In this document: positions 59,765-64,000 of the stretch, piece by piece
Position numbering within the stretch: the first letter of the stretch is position 1
Layout of the letters: the number at the start of each line of letters is the position of its first letter
NCBI RefSeq assembly: GCF_048564905.1
Contig: NC_133016.1
Coordinates: 6,084,001 to 6,148,000, forward strand
Direction of reading: 5' to 3'
DNA length: 64,000 nt
Origin: Vicugna pacos
Taxonomy: Eukaryota > Chordata > Mammalia > Artiodactyla > Camelidae
Notes under the pieces: model-generated
The model's input: only the letters and a program-made list of their open reading frames with translations
Databases searched by the model: none
What the model was told of the DNA's origin: nothing
Made by a program: the position numbers and the translations under genes

Positions 59765-60203
59765 TGCTAAACAGCTAACAGGTTGCCTGGGTTCCTTTTC
59801 AACTTTGCCTCTGTGGGCAGCCTTAAGTGAGTAACCGTGGGGCCCAGGCCAAAGTTCACAATAGCCTGCACCTGGTAAGAGGTAAACGTACCCATGCGCC
59901 AGTAGTGAGTCAGCATTATGAACAATACGCATGCGCCAGCAGCGTGAGTCGGCATTTTGAACATTGCGCATGCGCCACTAGCATTCTAAAAGGACAAGCA
60001 GCGTACAGCTGAGCGCCCCCACCCTCCCGCCACCCGCGCCACCGGCTTGTACTGCAATAAAGTGCTGTTTTGCTCTATGTGGGCTCCTATCGCCTTCTTC
60101 CAGTTGGGGCAGCTCACCTCCTCGGATCCCTTACCAGCCCCCCGTGGCTGACAGCATCCTACCTGGAGATGCCAGCACCACCTTCTCAAACCCCAGCTGG
60201 AAG
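59765..60203 (+). mobile_element. CpG-rich solo LTR of a lineage-specific ERV (fossil)
   Basis: A probable solo LTR of about 440 bp. It starts with TG at 59765 and has a GC-rich U3. An AATAAA poly(A) signal lies near 60055, followed by a 'gtgctgttttgctc' R/U5-like stretch. A 6-bp direct repeat, ACAGGT, flanks it at 59759-59764 and 60204-60209. The U3 holds three imperfect tandem units, each with CATGCGCC (59893, 59930 and 59969). Many CpGs survive, which points to a younger age than the other fossils here. No internal viral sequence is present. The terminal CA is not exact at the inferred right edge, so the boundary may be a few bases off. Family not identified; a gammaretrovirus-like class I origin is a guess. 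Confidence 0.65.
59885..59980 (+). promoter_or_regulatory. Triplicated NRF1-like motifs in LTR
   Basis: The palindromic core GCATGCGC, typical of NRF1 sites, occurs in tandem units about 37-39 bp apart. The third copy (TTGCGCATGCGCCAC near 59964-59978) matches the ideal NRF1 site GCGCATGCGC. Repeated enhancer units in a U3 are a common LTR feature. Activity is unknown. Confidence 0.45.
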
Positions 60204-60209
60204 ACAGGT

Positions 60210-62099
60210 TCACATGTGTGGCTTTTAACTACCTGTCACGTTCTGTAGGTATAAACCTTGTGCGGGTTTTTTTTCTTTTAAACACTGAGATGAGTTGTAT
60301 TCTGACATGATTTTTGGTTTTCTAAGTATTTAAGAGGCAAAATTTCCTTCTTGTATAGATGCTTTTTCTCCCCTTTCTGCCATTGTTTGGTGATGGTGCT
60401 GTTAGTTTTGGGTGGTTATTCTCCTCTACTCTGTCTCACTTTTTCTCCCTCAAAGACGCGGTGACAGTGTTCTGGTCGGTCTTGCAGCTCCTGGGTGTTC
60501 GCAAGCAATCTTTGATGCTGATGAGAAGGGCACGTTCCAACTAGGTGGAGTCTCTGCTCTTACTCCGTTCTGTTTAAGGCAGGGCATGATGAGATGTGTT
60601 ATAAAACTTCATCTTGGTACAGCTCTCTCCTGAGGGATTAGGCTGCTTGTTAATTCTGTCAGTTCCATCTTAGGAGAAAACACGCGTAATGGGTCTCTAC
60701 CATGAATAACGCACAGGAGGTGCACAGACACACACAGCAAAACTAGTTGATGGTGTGTCAAATACTAATTTTTATCAGTTTCTCATTAAAAACAGCTAGG
60801 TCTGGTGAAATGTGCCGATGAAGTCTTTAGCTAATACGTGTGGGAAAGGAGATCTTTATTTCCTAGTAACTAATTGCTGTGTGTTTAAAGTTGAATATGC
60901 ACAAGTGTGTTGTCAATCACAGTAAGAATATTCCATTTTATCTGTTACACTTCTACATAAAGAAATGTCATGACAAGAAGGAGTTTGTCCCTGTAACTCA
61001 CATTTTTACAAACTCAGCCTCATCCAACCTGTATTTCTTCTTAGGAACAGAAATACAGCACGCGAAGAGTAGCTTGCCTGCATTAGGCATTTTCAGAGGA
61101 AGGTATAATTACCATCCATTGTCTCTTCTGAATTAAAAATAGGTTTAGCTCATCTATACAGTAGAAATTTCCACTTAATGGTAAAGGTCAGTGAGACAAC
61201 TGAGAGTTTCGTAGTATAAAGACAGAAACTCCTTTTACATAGGAGACTAATCAGAACTTCCTATGACAGGCCAACGGCTGCAGAAAAAGCAATCTGTTTT
61301 GGAAATGAAAAGAGAGGCTTCATCACTTCAGCTCTCACAGGGCACATTATCTTACCAAGTCTTTTACAAAGTGTTTCACCGAAGTTCATTTTCATCTGTG
61401 TCTAGATTGCAGTATGATTTCCATAGTTCTTGAATATTGGAGCCCTTTCTTCATTTCCAGCCCTAAAAATGCAGTTATCAGAACAGCAAAGGACATCCCG
61501 GCAGCAGCAGGAGCTAAAGGCATTTTAATAAGTTAAAAAACTGCGTCACAATCCCCTTGAGTGAAATCCTCCTCGGCCTGAACGGGGACCGTACCGCTGG
61601 GGGCTCACCCTGCTCTTTAATCTGTGATTGATCTTTTGACGCCCGTTTGAAACAAAATAAGTGACTTCCTTGAAGATTCTAAAACTAAATCACTCTTACC
61701 TCTTTCAGTTCATGAACTACAGAATTTGTTCTCTTTACAGACACTCCTTTGTTTTAACTGCCCTCAGAACTATCCTAGAGACGTTGAGGCGGCTCCTCCT
61801 AGCTTCTCGATTTTGTAAACCCGCGCTGTTCCTAACGGCCTAAATCAGGGCCAGCGGACACGCCCGCTGTCTTAGCGAAAGGTGCAGGCTCAGGTGAGGA
61901 GCGTCTACGCCGGCTGCCAGAAACTGGTGGAAGGAGCACGATCCTCTTTTCAACATCGTTATGCTAGAAGAGAGTTTGCCTGTATTACTGTCCACACCAT
62001 TTTGTTTTTTCACTTAACAGTTATTATTTAAGAGATCCACAAAAGTGAATCTACGTACCGTTTTATTCGTGTTTATAATAAGGTCAAAACAGACAATAA
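60210..62099. other. Unassigned sequence with CpG-bearing patch
   Basis: No gene or named repeat. The intervals 61555-61650 and 61780-61920 have more CpGs than most of the window (for example 'gtctacgccggctgcc' near 61904) without reaching island density. Confidence 0.35.
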
Positions 62100-62330
62100 A
62101 TGGTTAAAGATACCTAAGTGATAAAAGCAAGGGAGGGATCTCTCTAAAGGGTAAGGGGGTGACTAATCTAGTGGTTGTATAAAGTAGGGGCAGCCTGCGA
62201 TGTTCAGGAATGAAAGCTTTATCTACTTCTTAAGTGGTGTGATATTGGTGATCTCTGTGTACGAATTCTTTAAGCAGCACGTTTTTATTTTATGCTTTCC
62301 TCTGTTTTTATTTTCTCCCAATTAAAATTT
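62100..62330 (+). repeat. Old L1 3'UTR fragment, probable
   Basis: Resembles sense L1M/ME 3'UTR: 'aaagggtaagggggtgacta', 'ggggcagcctgcgatgttca' and 'cttcttaagtggtgtgatat' followed by T-rich sequence and an 'aattaaaat' end. Weak but ordered. Confidence 0.45.
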
Positions 62331-64000
62331 TAATAGCAACAAAACGTTACCTTAGCAGAAAAAATTCTAATACATTCAAAATTTTACAAAAGAAAGGTAA
62401 AAATATTGATTTAAATTTTAAGTATTTTATTGATTAAAAATAAATATGAAATAGCAAGCATATCAATATTGAGATAGAATTTCCAACTCATTTAATCATA
62501 AACAGCAGGAAAAGTAATCTAATGCTCTTATTTCTCCAGTCCTAGCTGACTCTTAAAATGAATCTGAAAAGTCAAAATTGCAGATGAAGAGTTGATAGAA
62601 AGCAGAATCATTATTGTTGTTAACCTCAGCTACACGTGTCCATGTGAGATGCAGTGTGCCTAGACTGGAATTATGGGCAACAATACAAATGATTTTTATA
62701 AGATAAGCATCTCTTATTATAGTTTAAACCCCAACTCAAAGAAGCTTAAATTTAGATAAATTTTGATCAATATTTGTTGAAGCTTGTTGATTTAACATCA
62801 GGTTTTTAGGAGCTAAACTGGAATTCCTCAAACTTCATTATATTTGTTTTCAAATGCTTTTTCATAACATTCTTAACACAGGATGTTAGAGATCACATAA
62901 TTAATTAAAAATACTGTAAAGCATTTCCAAATATATATATATATACACTTTATAGATTTTAGAGTACAAGTTCTTGGTTCATCCAAATTAGTTCCTTGGA
63001 TTAATATTTATATATTACCTGTTACAAAATATTATTGCTATCAAAATAGCACAACATTTTAAAAGGAAAACGTAGAATCAATGACTTGTGACAACTTAGA
63101 AAGTTAATGATTCTCATGTGTTTAGAGTTAATGGTTAGGACATATTTTCCTTGGCTGACGTTGGTTTAGGTAATTGCTCCTTGATTGAAAGCCCTAGTTA
63201 ACTCCTATAGGATTTGTAAAAGACAGTGAGGTGCATGTAGAGTTTATACTTAAACATTTTGGGTTGTTCCTCCAGGCTGTATGTTTTACTCAGTGTTCAT
63301 TTAGGTAGGACTTCTCGAGTAAGAATTTTAAGTGAAATGCAAAAATCTAAATTCAAAATATTAATTCATTTTAAAGGTATGTAATTGTATCATTGGTATG
63401 GACATCAAAAACAAGTTAATGACTAAACAGAGGCCAGTTAAGTCCGTTTAGCTATTGTGACAACTGTAAAAATAAAAATGAACTCTGCACACATTTTGAG
63501 AAAGGTTCATATGGGATGCTGTCCTTCGTAGTTTCATCCACAAACATAAGCCAGAAATTATCAGGAATAAATGATAATATTTTCTGCGTATTTAATAATA
63601 ATTTTCCCAAAAATAAAAATAGCATTTGTACTTTTCCTTGAAAAATGAGTCTCTAGGTCTTCCTTGAGTACAATAACTAAGAAGGGGAAAAAGGGGTAAA
63701 TTTTAGTGTATCTTTGAGACTGCCTAATGCAGCAGAAAATGCTAAAAGTTAATTGTATTAAGAAAAAATAATTGCCTTGAGTCAAATCTGAGATGAAGCA
63801 GATTTCAGCAGAGATGAAGAAATCTCTTTATCTAAGACATCACATTTAGGGGATTATAGCCACCTCGCTATCTGAGTCAAAAGTCCCAGGGGCAGCAAAA
63901 TTGCTGGTAAGAGCCATGCTCACCTCAGTCCAGAGTGAGTAGGTAGTGATTAGTTGAAATAACAACAAACAAAACAGCAAAATAACCACAAAACATGGAG
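62331..64000. other. Unassigned AT-rich sequence to window end
   Basis: Nothing recognisable as a gene or named repeat. A short (AT)n run lies at 62931-62944. Confidence 0.4.

Noticed and set aside
1-64000. CRISPR array, prokaryotic operon or phage-like gene cluster
   Set aside because: There are no regularly spaced short repeats and no dense coding; SINEs, LINEs and LTRs show this is mammalian nuclear DNA.

Overview
This window looks like mammalian nuclear DNA, most likely from a camelid (camel, llama or alpaca lineage). The main clue is a tRNA-derived SINE at about 9810-9903 that resembles the camelid-specific VIC1 family as I remember it. It has A-box and B-box remnants and an A-rich tail. 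The rest of the repeat content (L1, L2, MIR, MER5, Tigger and MaLR LTRs) is generic for placental mammals. The lineage call rests on one SINE copy plus L1 3' ends of a type I associate with cetartiodactyls, so it is probable rather than certain.

I found no protein-coding gene, no complete exon I can name and no functional RNA gene. The open frames are short, mostly overlap identifiable repeats or low-complexity DNA, and none gives a protein I recognise. The window is best read as AT-rich intergenic or deep intronic sequence, a gene-desert-like region. It carries scattered transposon fossils and several stretches that look like non-coding regulatory DNA.

Layout. 0-10 kb: a 5'-truncated L1 with target-site duplication, MIR and L2 pieces, a GC-richer stretch (2.9-5.6 kb) with forkhead/homeobox-type motifs, an internally deleted Tigger1, a truncated 5S rRNA pseudogene, a MER2-like MITE, a perfect 41-bp tandem duplication and the VIC1 SINE. 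10-28 kb: mostly unassigned AT-rich sequence with a few MIR/L2/L1 relics, microsatellites, a motif cluster near 21.4 kb, and a palindromic CRE about 90 bp upstream of a TATA-like box near 25 kb. 28-37 kb: an old minus-strand L1 split by an MLT1-type LTR, a decayed plus-strand L1 ORF2 segment, a short GC-rich segment at 32.75-33.08 kb, and an L1 3' end with a 14-bp target-site duplication. 38-46 kb: an L2 interrupted by a roughly 200-bp CpG island, several L2/MIR relics and a 140-bp compound pyrimidine microsatellite. 47-64 kb: two more MaLR-type LTRs, L1/L2/MIR/MER5 relics, and a CpG-rich, probably lineage-specific solo LTR with repeated NRF1-like motifs at about 59.8-60.2 kb.

No new multi-gene system is visible. 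The observations I would follow up first are the CpG island inside the L2, the LTR with tandem NRF1-like motifs, the CRE/TATA arrangement, and the motif clusters that may be conserved enhancers. All repeat family names come from memory of consensus sequences and were not checked with a repeat-masking program.
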